A stretch of 64,000 nucleotides of DNA from Hymenobacter elongatus (GCF_004745955.1 NZ_SRLD01000006.1:1-64000); one strand, 5' to 3'. Positions 1 through 8,406 are shown, numbered from the stretch's first letter. Numbers and translations are program-made. Notes: generated by a model from the letters alone, not told the origin.

Positions 1-387
1 GCGTACGGTACTATTACGGTCTGAAACTCGCGGGGGAAGGTGGGCATAGCAGAACGGTGTCGTTACCCAAAGCTAAGCCTGCCCTACCCGGCGGGTTTCT
101 TTTTTGCCTCCTTACCAACCCCCAAAAGGCTAAAGTCAAGCTAAGACAAGGATGAAATTCCTCAACACACTCTTGCCAGGTGCCAGGCCGAGTGGATAGA
201 AGTGCTTGTGGCACCTCTTGCCTTCTTGCCTTCTTGAGACTTCCTGTCGAACATTCTGCGCATCAATCGGAGAACAAGGCATATTGCGGGCAATAGTACA
301 TCTGACTACCCGGGCACGCGAGATGTCCCGTGTTGCTCGACACGACGTTCTCACTACAGCTTGCCCACAACAGCTTGGCAGGAACCG
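1..387. other. Gene-free 3' flank with a degenerate palindromic repeat
   Basis: No convincing gene lies here. Positions 313-350 read like the right arm of the palindrome family found intact at 13830-13930 (arm ending TTGCTCGACATGACGTTCT; here one base differs in the cgACACGACG part). A poorly preserved left arm may start near 238. The run of T after a GC-rich stretch at 85-105 could help stop transcription, but the stem is weak. Confidence 0.4.
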
Positions 388-2208
388 TCAATAAGCTGAT
401 TCCTGGGTGTCGTTCAGCGCCTTGATGAAGGCAATAATGGCTTGCTGCTCGGCCGTGCTGAGGTGGAGCCGGTCTTCGGCCAGCGTTTGGGTGGGCACAG
501 CCAGGCCCAGCCCGATACCGCCCCCTTTGTTGTAGAAATCCAGCACCTGCTCCAGGGTGTGATACACGCCGTTGTGCATATAGGGCGCGGTGAGGGCCGC
601 ATTGCGCACGGTTGGCGTTTTGAAAGCGTGCTGCTGGTGGGCCACGCCGTACAGCAGAAACTTGCCCTGGTCAGCATCCAGGGTTGGGCGTAGGGTATCG
701 GCGGTGGCCGGCACGCCCAGTACTTCGCTTTCGGCCTTGTCGTAAAGTGGCGGCACGGTGCCGTTGAACAGCGGCATGTAGTGGCAGGTGCCACACTGGG
801 CCTTGCCCATAAACAGGTTGAACCCCAGGACTTCCTGTCGGCTGAGCACCGTGGTGTCGCCGCGCAGGTAGTGGTCGAAGCGGCTGTTGAGGCGCACCAG
901 CGAGCGGACGTAAGTGGCTACCGCGCGCCGGATATTGCGCTCCGTGACGGGCTGCCGCTCGGTGGTAAAGGCTTGCGCGAACAGCGCTGCATAGGCGCTT
1001 TTTTTGCGAAGCAGCGCCGGTGCTTCGCTCAGCTGCCCGCCCATTTCGGCCTTGTTCGATACCACGGCGTGGACCTGATCTTCCAGGAAATGTACCCGGC
1101 CGTCGTAGAACTGGTCGGGTTGCAGGGCCGCGTTGAGCAGGGTCGGCGTGTTGCGCTCCAGGCTCTCTTTGCCCAGCAGCGAGCTGTTTACGCGCAGCCC
1201 ATCGGTGTAGGCGCGGCCGGGCACGTGGCAGCTGGCGCATGAGCGGCCCCCGCGCCCCGACAGCAACGGTTCCTGAAACAGGGCTTTGCCCAGCGCCAGC
1301 ACTGCGGGGGTAGGCGCGGCGGCATCTGCCGGGGCGAAAAATCCCGGATCGAAAGCATCGGCCACGAAATAGCCGCCTGCCTGGACGCGCACGGCCCGGC
1401 GCGCCGCCAGAAACGGAATCTGCTGGGCCACCTGCGCCTGACGGAGCGCGGCCAGCGCGGGGTTGAAATAACGCACGAAGAATATAGCGCGGTCGAAGCT
1501 GTTGAAATCGTGCCGGGGCGCGGCAACGGCCGCCTGGCAGCGCTCCAGCTGCGTGGTCAGGGCTGGGGGCACGGCAAACAGGGCCAGCACCTGCCGGCTG
1601 GACTGCAGCGTGACGGCGGCCTCGGGCAGGGAGGCGTGGGCCGCTGGCGAGTCGAAGCCGGAGAGGCCTTTGGCGGCCAACCGGTAAAGATTGAGCCGCA
1701 CGGCATCGAACACTTCAGCGTCGGAAAAGGAGAGCACCGGGGCTTGCTGCCGCAGGTGGCGCACCTGGTAGAGCAGATTATCGATTTCCTGGTGGATCAG
1801 GTCCCGGTTGGCGCGGCTGTCGGGGGCGGCGTACACGTATTCTTCCAGCACCTGAAAGCCGGTGGGCGGAATGACTTCGCCCGGCTCGCCCGGCTCGGTT
1901 TCGGGCAGGGCCGCGCCGTTGATGCGCTGGGCGGCGTGCGGGTAATAATACTCGACCGCAAATTCGAGATGCTTGTACTCGGCCCGGCAGGCGGCAAACT
2001 CGCGGCGCAGGGCCGTGGTATCGGCCCGGTACCCTGCATCCTGAAAGCGGGTCAGCGTGGTGTGCAGCTGACTCAGGTGGTAGCTGTAGTACTCTTTCAC
2101 CTGCTCGGCGGGTGCTGGGCGCAGCACGGCAAACGAAAACAGCAGCCCCGCCAGCCCCAGCAGCAGCGGGCGAACAAGAGTCCGGGAATGAATCGAATGC
2201 AGGTTCAT
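388..2208 (-). CDS. Diheme cytochrome c peroxidase (MauG/CcpA family) with an imelysin-like N-terminal region
   Basis: The 606-residue product starts with a hydrophobic export signal (about residues 11-31). The C-terminal half is a bacterial diheme peroxidase with two c-type heme sites, CASCH at 324-328 and CGTCH at 472-476, and the conserved NTPTLLNA and FYDGR stretches after the first heme. Such enzymes sit in the periplasm and reduce H2O2 or oxidise a protein-bound substrate. Residues about 35-290 are not part of the usual peroxidase; they are helical and contain GFQVLEEYVY, which resembles the GFHxxE motif of imelysin-type iron proteins, but the histidine is replaced. The start codon overlaps the stop of the LRR gene by one base (TAATG), so the three genes 4804-388 are probably one operon. 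The peroxidase call is firm; the imelysin link is tentative. Confidence 0.88.
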   Translation of the reverse strand: MNLHSIHSRTLVRPLLLGLAGLLFSFAVLRPAPAEQVKEYYSYHLSQLHTTLTRFQDAGYRADTTALRREFAACRAEYKHLEFAVEYYYPHAAQRINGAALPETEPGEPGEVIPPTGFQVLEEYVYAAPDSRANRDLIHQEIDNLLYQVRHLRQQAPVLSFSDAEVFDAVRLNLYRLAAKGLSGFDSPAAHASLPEAAVTLQSSRQVLALFAVPPALTTQLERCQAAVAAPRHDFNSFDRAIFFVRYFNPALAALRQAQVAQQIPFLAARRAVRVQAGGYFVADAFDPGFFAPADAAAPTPAVLALGKALFQEPLLSGRGGRSCASCHVPGRAYTDGLRVNSSLLGKESLERNTPTLLNAALQPDQFYDGRVHFLEDQVHAVVSNKAEMGGQLSEAPALLRKKSAYAALFAQAFTTERQPVTERNIRRAVATYVRSLVRLNSRFDHYLRGDTTVLSRQEVLGFNLFMGKAQCGTCHYMPLFNGTVPPLYDKAESEVLGVPATADTLRPTLDADQGKFLLYGVAHQQHAFKTPTVRNAALTAPYMHNGVYHTLEQVLDFYNKGGGIGLGLAVPTQTLAEDRLHLSTAEQQAIIAFIKALNDTQESAY

Positions 2209-3143
2209 TAGAAGTAAAAATGAGCGCCCGGCAGCGCGGCTTCCGCCTGGCGGCGGGCCTGCGGCGTAAGGGCGTTGCGCTTCACGATGACTGTTTTCAG
2301 CTTCTTCAGCTTACCAAGTGAGGCCGGCAGCGCCGTGAGCTGGTTGTCGTTGACGATCAGCATTTCCAGGTTGCGCAGCTTGCCGATGCTTTTTGGCAAG
2401 GCCTTCAGCTGGTTGCCGGAGAGGATGAGCACCTTCAGCGCCTGGCAGCTGCCGAGGCTGGCGGGCAAGCTTTCCAGCTGGTTGTTCGATAGGTTCAGCT
2501 CCTGTAGCTGCGTGAGGGCCCCAAGCTGGGCGGGTAATTGCTGCAGCTTGTTGTCGTTGAGGTAAGCGTAGCGCAAGCCGCGCAGCTGGCCCGTAGAGGC
2601 GGGCAAAAACAACAATTGGTTGTGCGACAGATCGACATACTCCAGCGCCGCCAGCTCGCCGAGCTGCTCTGGCAGGGAAGCGAGGTTGTTGTAAGCGCCG
2701 AGCAAATAGCGCAGGCTGTCGAGGCCGCCGATGCTGGGCGGCAGCTCGGTCAGGGCATTCTGGTCGATTTGGAGCTGGCGCAGCCGGTGCAGCTTGCCCA
2801 GGGCCGGGGGCAAATCGAGTAGGCCGTTTTTGTTGGCAAACAGCACCCGCAGGCTGTCGAGGCGCGTGATGGCCTCGGGTAGGTGGCGCAGGTGGTTTTC
2901 GTGGGCGTAGAGGCGGCGCAGCCCCCGCAGCTGCTCCAGGCTGGCGGGCAGCAGCTCCAGGTCCTGCCCCCGCAGGTTCAGCTCCCGGATGCAGGCCGGC
3001 CGGCTCAGCGCATCGGCCAGGGTGAAGGCCGCCGGCGCGGTACAGGGGGCCGGTGCAGCCGTCTGGGCCAAACCAGTGTTGCCCCGCAATAGCTGCGGGG
3101 CAACACCTAGAATAGCGAATAGGATACCCAGAAGTAGCCTCAC
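2208..3143 (-). CDS. Secreted leucine-rich-repeat protein
   Basis: The 311-residue product has a signal peptide (residues 1 to about 27, ending GLAQ) followed by about ten repeats of 23 residues with the pattern LxxLxLxxNxLxxLPxxL, ending in a short capping helix. This is the bacterial/Shoc2-like LRR type that forms a binding surface; no enzymatic domain is present. The start codon is GTG at 3143 and overlaps the TGA of the upstream gene by four bases (GTGA), and its own stop overlaps the next ATG, so translation is likely coupled. A periplasmic or surface binding role beside the peroxidase and the PhoX-like protein is inference. Confidence 0.85.
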   Translation of the reverse strand: MRLLLGILFAILGVAPQLLRGNTGLAQTAAPAPCTAPAAFTLADALSRPACIRELNLRGQDLELLPASLEQLRGLRRLYAHENHLRHLPEAITRLDSLRVLFANKNGLLDLPPALGKLHRLRQLQIDQNALTELPPSIGGLDSLRYLLGAYNNLASLPEQLGELAALEYVDLSHNQLLFLPASTGQLRGLRYAYLNDNKLQQLPAQLGALTQLQELNLSNNQLESLPASLGSCQALKVLILSGNQLKALPKSIGKLRNLEMLIVNDNQLTALPASLGKLKKLKTVIVKRNALTPQARRQAEAALPGAHFYF

Positions 3144-4804
3144 TGCTTGATGAAAGGACGAGTGGTCGTGGTGGTAGCCGTTTTGATAACCAGGGTGTAG
3201 TGGCCGCTGCCGAGCTTGCTCACGGGCACTTTCACGCTGTTCAGGCCCTGGTGTAGCACGGTGGCTTGCTCCAGCACGCGGCCACCCAGCGTGTTGAATA
3301 TCTGCAGCGTGGCAGCTTCCTTCCGGTTGTGGGTCAGCTCTACGGTCAGCTCGGCGCTGCTCACCGGGTTGGGGAATACGTCGGCTTTGGCCAGCTCTAC
3401 CTTCTCCTTGGTGGCCAGCGTAGTGCCCAATACGCCTTTGCGGCTAATAACGAGCGTGGTAGACTTATTGAAGACCACCGATTTGCCGGCGGCGTCGACG
3501 GTAGCCAGCGTGTTGGTGGCGCTGGGGTTTTGCATGGAGATGAACATGAACCGCTCATCGGGTGAGAACGTCATGCCGGTTGGCTCGCAGCCGGCGGGCG
3601 TCACGGCAAATAGCTCTACGGCCGGGTTGGCCTGCGTGTGGCAGGGCTTCACGACCCACACGTGGTTGCGGCCGCCATCCTGCAACACGTACAGGTTGCC
3701 CTGCGAGTCGAAAGTGAGGTTGTCGTTGCCCGTGCCCCAGGCCTCCGCTACGGTGCCACCGCCGTAGTTGATGGTGTAGGCCTGGTTGGTGATGCCCGGC
3801 GAGTTGCCCACGAATACCCCAAAGCCGCTGATGGCGGTGCCGGCATCGGTGAAGCGGTAGGTGGTGCCAGGGCCTTTGGCCGTGAAGTAGATCTGGCCGT
3901 TGAGCGGGTTGATTTCGATGTCTTCGACCCCGCTGAAGCTGGTGGCACCCAGCGCCAGGGCAGCCGCGGCGCTGTTGTTGCACTCGGCCGGCGTGGTGTT
4001 GGGCACCGGAATCCAGGTGCCGGTGGTAGCCGTGCCGATGGGGCCGCTGAGCTGCAGCGCGTAGAGCGTGCCGTTGGCCAGCTGACCGGCCGTGGTAGCT
4101 ACATATTTATACACGAAGCTATTGGCCGCGCCTTCGTCCGCGCCTTCGTATACAGTGCGGCGGTCGGCGGCCACCACGATATTTTCGTGCTTGAAGCGGC
4201 CCATGCGCCAGAGCTTGTCGGGCGTGCCGTTGCCGTCCTGGTCTTTCACGGTGTGCGTAGCCGGATTCAGCTCCACGTTCCAACCAAAGTCGAGGTAGCC
4301 GTCGCCGTTGCTGTCGGTGGGCGTGGTGGGCGTGTTTTCTTCGCAGGTCACCACTGTGTTCCAGGGCGTGGTACCGCCCGAGCAGTTGTTGTAAGTGCCC
4401 ACCACCGGCCCGAAGTTGACCGGGTTTTTGGCCGTCACGTTCCAGAGCTTGGTCGTGGCGTTGAAGCCCAGGTCGAGCATGCTCACGCCGGAGGTAGCGG
4501 CCGAGGAGCCCTCGTGGTTGATGGACAGGTAGCCGTTGGTGCTGCTGGTGCCCACCGGCACGTAGCCCGTGAAGTCGAAGCTTTCCTTTACCGCGCCATC
4601 GGCCGCCGTGGAGTAGGCGTCACCTCCCTGCACCAGCATCTGGAACGTGTGCGTAGCCGGCAGGCGCAGGTCTTGGGGCTGGGTGGAGGGCTGCACCGAC
4701 GTGAAGCGGCTGATGTGGTCGGTGGGCAGGGTGGGGCAGGCCGTTTGCGCCCGGGCGGCAGTGCTCAGCAGGGCGGCCGTCAGTAGCGTAGTCGTGTGTT
4801 TCAT
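3140..4804 (-). CDS. PhoX-like (DUF839) secreted protein with T9SS sorting domain
   Basis: The start at 4804 is chosen because it gives a clean signal peptide (MKHTTTLLTAALLSTAARAQ); an in-frame upstream extension to 4918 lacks one. The 554-residue product has the DUF839/PhoX beta-propeller signatures, for example FSPDERFMFISMQNPS near residue 440 and GVEDIEINPLNGQIYFTAKG near residue 310. PhoX proteins are calcium/iron-dependent phosphatases, but several DUF839 relatives have unknown activity. The last 80 residues form a Por/T9SS C-terminal sorting domain (VFPNPVSSAELTVEL, then a GxYxLxI-type strand), which predicts export across the outer membrane and surface attachment. It is the first gene of the overlapping three-gene set. 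Confidence 0.85.
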   Translation of the reverse strand: MKHTTTLLTAALLSTAARAQTACPTLPTDHISRFTSVQPSTQPQDLRLPATHTFQMLVQGGDAYSTAADGAVKESFDFTGYVPVGTSSTNGYLSINHEGSSAATSGVSMLDLGFNATTKLWNVTAKNPVNFGPVVGTYNNCSGGTTPWNTVVTCEENTPTTPTDSNGDGYLDFGWNVELNPATHTVKDQDGNGTPDKLWRMGRFKHENIVVAADRRTVYEGADEGAANSFVYKYVATTAGQLANGTLYALQLSGPIGTATTGTWIPVPNTTPAECNNSAAAALALGATSFSGVEDIEINPLNGQIYFTAKGPGTTYRFTDAGTAISGFGVFVGNSPGITNQAYTINYGGGTVAEAWGTGNDNLTFDSQGNLYVLQDGGRNHVWVVKPCHTQANPAVELFAVTPAGCEPTGMTFSPDERFMFISMQNPSATNTLATVDAAGKSVVFNKSTTLVISRKGVLGTTLATKEKVELAKADVFPNPVSSAELTVELTHNRKEAATLQIFNTLGGRVLEQATVLHQGLNSVKVPVSKLGSGHYTLVIKTATTTTTRPFIKQ

Positions 4805-4967
4805 AGAAGCTTGCGTAGGGGTTGAAAGGTGCCGCAAGTACGAAACGCACTGTTGCGCCTGGTTTACTGCTGGGTTAAGGCTGCATAAAGGAGCTGTGAC
4901 GCTACTGTTACCCCGCACCCGGCTGTCATGCTGCTGCCGTTGCCTCAGAAGCAGTGGTGGCTTTTCT

Positions 4968-5168
4968 GCACAGAACGTTTTGCGGCATGGCGAAGGTGTG
5001 GAATTAGAATTCCAAATGCTGATTAACTGCTGCTCAATTTATAACTAAATGTTCATTGTCTGTTCAACCGCCGATTATTGAACTAGTGCCCGAACAAATG
5101 TTCAATGTTGAGCAAATGCTCATTGCATTCCCAAGAGCCACACTTGCATAAAGCTACCTGTTGTGTGC
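4968..5168. other. attC-like inverted-repeat site 1
   Basis: The ends are near-perfect inverted 9-mers: GCACAGAAC at 4968-4976 and GTTGTGTGC at 5160-5168. Inner arms pair imperfectly (GAAGGTGTGG near 4992 with CCACACTTGC near 5139). Size and AAC...GTT ends recall integron attC sites. It follows the stop codon of the minus-strand gene at 5262-5630. See the matching sites at 5695, 6198 and 7603. Confidence 0.5.
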
Positions 5169-5261
5169 TGTGTGGATGTTTGACGAGCAGTAGAATTTAT
5201 TTATAAGGAAATATTGTTAGGCATACCCGGCAAATTAGTGCTAATAAGAGAGCTGCTTTTT

Positions 5262-5630
5262 TTAGAATAGCGTCCTAATCCTTTCCGCTTGGAGTTTTAT
5301 ATAAGCTGCGCAGACCTTAAATTTATCAAATGATTTGATTTCGAAAAATTCCTCAACTTTTGGATAATATCCGACAAACCGTCTGCCAAAAGCCAGTTTC
5401 TTAAAATACCAACCTGACGATGTGCGTTGATCTTCTGACCACTGTAACCACTGATCAACTAAGCTGGGATTACTGTTCAATTTACTTATAATCGATTCCT
5501 CATGAATTTTATTATATGATTCAAAGTAATTAGATTCTTGTAATAAAGTAAAGGCTGATATATTTTTTAGATGGAAATCAGATGGCAGGTTTACTGCGGA
5601 TTCTATTATACTATAAATATTTGTTTCCAT
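5262..5630 (-). CDS. Hypothetical protein in a cassette-like position
   Basis: The 122-residue product has no signal peptide or membrane segment and is rich in aromatic and charged residues. I do not recognise a family. Its AT content is far above that of the surrounding genome, as for the next three genes, which suggests acquisition by transfer. It stands alone between two attC-like sites and has its own upstream spacer, the arrangement of a single-gene cassette. A bacteriocin/toxin-immunity type role is possible by analogy with the Imm26-like neighbour, but nothing in this sequence shows it. Confidence 0.6.
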   Translation of the reverse strand: METNIYSIIESAVNLPSDFHLKNISAFTLLQESNYFESYNKIHEESIISKLNSNPSLVDQWLQWSEDQRTSSGWYFKKLAFGRRFVGYYPKVEEFFEIKSFDKFKVCAAYIKLQAERIRTLF

Positions 5631-5694
5631 ACATTTGTATGTTGAAGAATGTTCCTCCTTACTGCAAATTCTGTCCTAGCGGAGTGGCAACATA

Positions 5695-5829
5695 GCACAC
5701 AACGTTTTGCGGCTTGGCGAAGCGGCGGATTTTCACCGCGAAGTTCCACCGGAACCGTAAAGTTCAAACTTACGAAAATCTTTCAGGCGAAGCGAGAAGC
5801 CGCCGTTTTGCCAAGCCGCTGTTATGTGC
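5695..5829. other. attC-like inverted-repeat site 2 (best preserved)
   Basis: The site opens with GCACACAAC (5695-5703) and closes with GTTATGTGC (5821-5829), inverted copies with one mismatch. Inside, GCGGCTTGGCGAAGCGGCGG (5710-5729) pairs with the stretch CCGCCGTTTTGCCAAGCCGC (5800-5819), again with only small bulges. About 70 bases lie in the loop. It ends 23 bases from the stop of the small minus-strand gene at 5853. The single-strand fold with bulged bases is what tyrosine recombinases of the integron type recognise; that function is inferred here. Confidence 0.6.
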
Positions 5830-5852
5830 AGGGCCTTCCACACTACGAGTTG

Positions 5853-6056
5853 TTACTTTAACCATGGGCTATACAATTCATGGAAAGCGAAGATAATGAA
5901 ATCGTGTTTTTCGCTCTCCTCAAAGTCCTTGACTAATCGAAATTTTTGTTCTATAAAATAATCCGATATGTGAGCGTTACTATTTGTCACTATATCGTCG
6001 AACAATTCAAGCTCCAATTCTGAAGGAGAGTCCTGGTATATCGCAATTAAGGTCAT
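5853..6056 (-). CDS. Small hypothetical protein in a cassette-like position
   Basis: A 67-residue acidic product with no recognised domain; it begins MTLIAIYQDSP and ends HELYSPWLK. The reading frame is short and AT-rich, so its reality rests mainly on position: it is oriented like its neighbours and is closely followed by attC-like site 2. No clear ribosome site was seen, which is common in Bacteroidota. Confidence 0.45.
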   Translation of the reverse strand: MTLIAIYQDSPSELELELFDDIVTNSNAHISDYFIEQKFRLVKDFEESEKHDFIIFAFHELYSPWLK

Positions 6057-6197
6057 ACGATTAATATTAGCGTCAATGTCAAGATAAATTCGCCTTAGAT
6101 TAACTGTGATTTTATAAGGAAGAAATCTCAGGACTGTCTGAATATAAACTAAATTTTTCTTCTGCTCTTGTCATGATGTGATTACCTGGCCTTGCCC

Positions 6198-6390
6198 ATA
6201 AAGGTAGGGCTTGCTGCTGTGCCGGAATTCATTGAACGTTCAGCCCGTAACCGCAGCCCGATTGAAAAACTAAAGTTGAAGTTAACAGCAAAAAGCTGAT
6301 TGATATTTTTCAGCCGGAACAACTGCTGATAGAGAAAAAAGTTGAGGATTTATTCTTCAGCTGGCATAGAAGCAAACCCATTGTTAACTG
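6198..6390. other. attC-like inverted-repeat site 3 (degenerate)
   Basis: AGGGCTTGCTGCTGTGCCGG at 6206-6225 pairs with GCTGGCATAGAAGCAAACCC at 6360-6379 with a few mismatches; the outer cores (CATAAAGG on the left, TTGTTAAC on the right) match poorly. It lies 17 bases from the stop of the gene at 6407-7594. Its loop (from 6224) is homologous to the loop of site 4 (from 7634): both contain GAATTCATTGAACGT followed by CAGCCCG and GATTGAAAAACT. Confidence 0.45.
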
Positions 6391-6406
6391 GCCGTTCGTC
6401 GTCTTC

Positions 6407-7594
6407 TCAAAGTTGTTTGATTATTTCGTTTGGTAATTTTGTTGCTGTTAGTTTTGAATTGTCAAAGTAGCTTTTGTTGGAGTCAAGCCCAAAAACTTTG
6501 AACAACTCATTTTTAACGTCTTTGTTTTTAGGATTTCGCAAGTCCCATTTTGCTTTATAGTGTTTGGAATTTGCAAAGTCATAAACACCATTATTATTTA
6601 ATGTCTTTATGATTTCATAAGTGTCATAATGAGGTCTAAACCCAATTGAGTAATATTCATATGGATTTTGTCCTACTTGTGTTTCTTCTGTGAAAATATA
6701 CTTCTGATAAATGTCTTGTGGAAGTTCTTTATGTATTAAACCCCATTGAAGGAACACTATCTTTCTTTGGTCAATACTTCTACCATAAGAAATTGGAAAA
6801 TCAAATTCTTCATCTTTGATTTGTCTGTGTCCAATAATTTCATATTCACCATACAAAAACAAGTTATCCATCATTACATCCGCTGGTAGTTTCGGCTGTT
6901 TATCAAGAATTGCAATGTCAACTTTTTTTATGTTTGATTTATAAACAAAAAGTTCAATTATTACGGGCGGCCCCATTAATAAACTCAATCCATGATGGCT
7001 TTCAATTAACTTGCTTTTTCTAATCTTGTTCACATCAAGAAGAATTCTGCCGAAGCCGTAACTTGTCCTGCTAAGTTTAAAGCAGAAATAGTCACCCGTT
7101 TTAAATTTTATATTTTTTCTTTTTGCGTTCTTAAATAGTTCGATTTCTTTTAAATGATTGTCAGGTGATTGTTCTATAAAATCAGATACTAATTCTGAAA
7201 TGCTTTTTTCTGATTGTATTTCACTAACCCATCGATTTGAAAAAAAAGTCGTTTGTGTATTGTAGCTCCCTATTGTCAAGTCACCATTGCTTACACTTAA
7301 ATATATTCCTAAGGGTTGTCGTTGCTCTAAAACTGATGCAGATAATTTCTTTCCTTTTCCTTTATCAGTCTTGGGCAAAAGGATAGTTCTATCGCTCGTC
7401 AGTTCATTATAATGAAGTTCAGAGTATTTATTGTCGGTCGAAATGATATGTCTTTTAATTGTGTCCTTGTCATAATAAAGAATGCTTTCTGGACGATAAG
7501 TGTCACCTTTAAAAATAACTCTGTCCCAATGACTTTCTATTGGGTCAAGTCCGAAATATTTTCGTTGATTATTTGTCAGTTCAAATGTTGTCAT
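6407..7594 (-). CDS. Imm26-domain-like protein (putative immunity protein)
   Basis: The start at 7594 (MTTFELTNNQRKYFG) is preferred; the in-frame extension to 7786 runs through site 4 and is AT-rich non-coding sequence. The 395-residue protein has no signal peptide. Around residues 170-200 it carries KFKTGDYFCFKLSRTSYGFG, which fits the opening of the Imm26 family (GDxFxxxLxxxxYGFGRIL). Imm26 proteins are predicted to protect against polymorphic or contact-dependent toxins. The first 60 residues (FGLDPIESHWD, YDKDTIKRHI) form a separate short domain, and a second SxxxxFRPHYDTYE region follows near residue 330. No cognate toxin is in the window. Very low GC suggests transfer. Family assignment is from pattern memory and should be treated as likely, not certain. 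Confidence 0.65.
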   Translation of the reverse strand: MTTFELTNNQRKYFGLDPIESHWDRVIFKGDTYRPESILYYDKDTIKRHIISTDNKYSELHYNELTSDRTILLPKTDKGKGKKLSASVLEQRQPLGIYLSVSNGDLTIGSYNTQTTFFSNRWVSEIQSEKSISELVSDFIEQSPDNHLKEIELFKNAKRKNIKFKTGDYFCFKLSRTSYGFGRILLDVNKIRKSKLIESHHGLSLLMGPPVIIELFVYKSNIKKVDIAILDKQPKLPADVMMDNLFLYGEYEIIGHRQIKDEEFDFPISYGRSIDQRKIVFLQWGLIHKELPQDIYQKYIFTEETQVGQNPYEYYSIGFRPHYDTYEIIKTLNNNGVYDFANSKHYKAKWDLRNPKNKDVKNELFKVFGLDSNKSYFDNSKLTATKLPNEIIKQL

Positions 7595-7602
7595 ATAGAA
7601 TG

Positions 7603-7803
7603 GCTTATAACGGACGAGTATTTGCGAAGGCAGGGAATTCATTGAACGTCCAGCCCGGAACAAATGCTGATTGAAAAACTGAATTTGAAGATAACAACTA
7701 AAAGTCAAATTACTAACGCCCAGCCGAAACTGAAGCTGACAGCGAACTATAGCCGAAGATAACAACGTCCAGCCCTGCTTTTGCAAATACTTTTGTTGGT
7801 GGC
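7603..7803. other. attC-like inverted-repeat site 4
   Basis: AGTATTTGCGAAGGCAGGG (7617-7635) pairs with CCCTGCTTTTGCAAATACT (7773-7791), 16 of 19 positions matching. The outer cores are TTATAAC (7605-7611) and GTTGGTGGC (7795-7803). The right core ends only three bases from the stop codon of the gene at 7807, as in gene cassettes. The loop of about 137 bases shares a segment with site 3. Confidence 0.6.
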
Positions 7804-7806
7804 AGG

Positions 7807-8406
7807 TTATTTTGTCAATGCCACCTCAGTTCCTCTTATCATAATTTTTTTTGAGTTTTTAATATTTTGCTCTGATTTTGTCAACAGCTTAATAAGTTCC
7901 AAATCAATTTTTTCCTTTGAGTTTTCAATTTTGTCAACAATGATTGTCAACAAATAATTTTCATCCACCATATACCTGTCGTAATCGGCATTAATAATGT
8001 TCCCGTCAATCATAAACACCACAGACTTGTTTTTTAGGTTTGTGTACTTGTCCTTTAAGTCAGTTAGGGAAATTAATTTAAGAGTATAGCTGCTTTTTGT
8101 TTTTATATGAATTTGTCCGTAGTATAGAATATTGTCGATTAATATACTGTCCTTCACAACATTAATGCTATCTATTTGCATTGGGTTTAATGTAGTAAAT
8201 AATGTTTCGTGTACGAATTTTTCATTTAAAAAGAATGCTGGTTTATTTAATTGATTTTCCTCTTTTGAATAAACAACTTTTAAGATTGTGTCACTTTCTA
8301 ACACTTTGCTTGGATTGATGATAAGACCATTAATTTTATTTGTTGGAGTCTGTCCAAAAGTATTTGTCGACCAAATGACAATTGCCAATATCAATACTGC
8401 TTTCAT
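7807..8406 (-). CDS. Secreted hypothetical protein with a TonB-plug-like segment
   Basis: The 199-residue product has a signal peptide (about residues 1-19, ending TNTFGQ). Residues about 60-110 follow the layout of a TonB-receptor plug (PAFFLNEKFV..., then LNPMQIDSINVVKD, then YGQIHIKTK), which matches the usual PLxVxDGxxx...NPxDIESIxVLKDA...YGxxGxxGVIxITTK pattern, but no beta-barrel follows. The rest is lysine- and isoleucine-rich with no recognised family. Similar free-standing plug-like proteins are secreted by Bacteroidota, with unknown role. It is the promoter-proximal gene of the cassette-like set and is very AT-rich. Confidence 0.6.
   Translation of the reverse strand: MKAVLILAIVIWSTNTFGQTPTNKINGLIINPSKVLESDTILKVVYSKEENQLNKPAFFLNEKFVHETLFTTLNPMQIDSINVVKDSILIDNILYYGQIHIKTKSSYTLKLISLTDLKDKYTNLKNKSVVFMIDGNIINADYDRYMVDENYLLTIIVDKIENSKEKIDLELIKLLTKSEQNIKNSKKIMIRGTEVALTK

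Noticed and set aside
671..1526. Long frames inside the peroxidase gene (both strands)
   Set aside because: They are shadows of the GC-rich peroxidase gene; no domains, Arg/Pro/Ala-rich composition.
3638..4786. 382-codon plus-strand frame antisense to the PhoX-like gene
   Set aside because: It is antisense to a well-supported gene, with Gly/Val/Arg-heavy composition typical of shadows in GC-rich DNA.
4805..4918. N-terminal extension of the PhoX-like protein
   Set aside because: It places 38 extra residues before a perfect signal peptide and has no family match; ATG at 4804 is better.
7595..7786. N-terminal extension of the Imm26-like protein
   Set aside because: The extension covers the stem and loop of attC-like site 4 and is not conserved-looking; ATG at 7594 is preferred.
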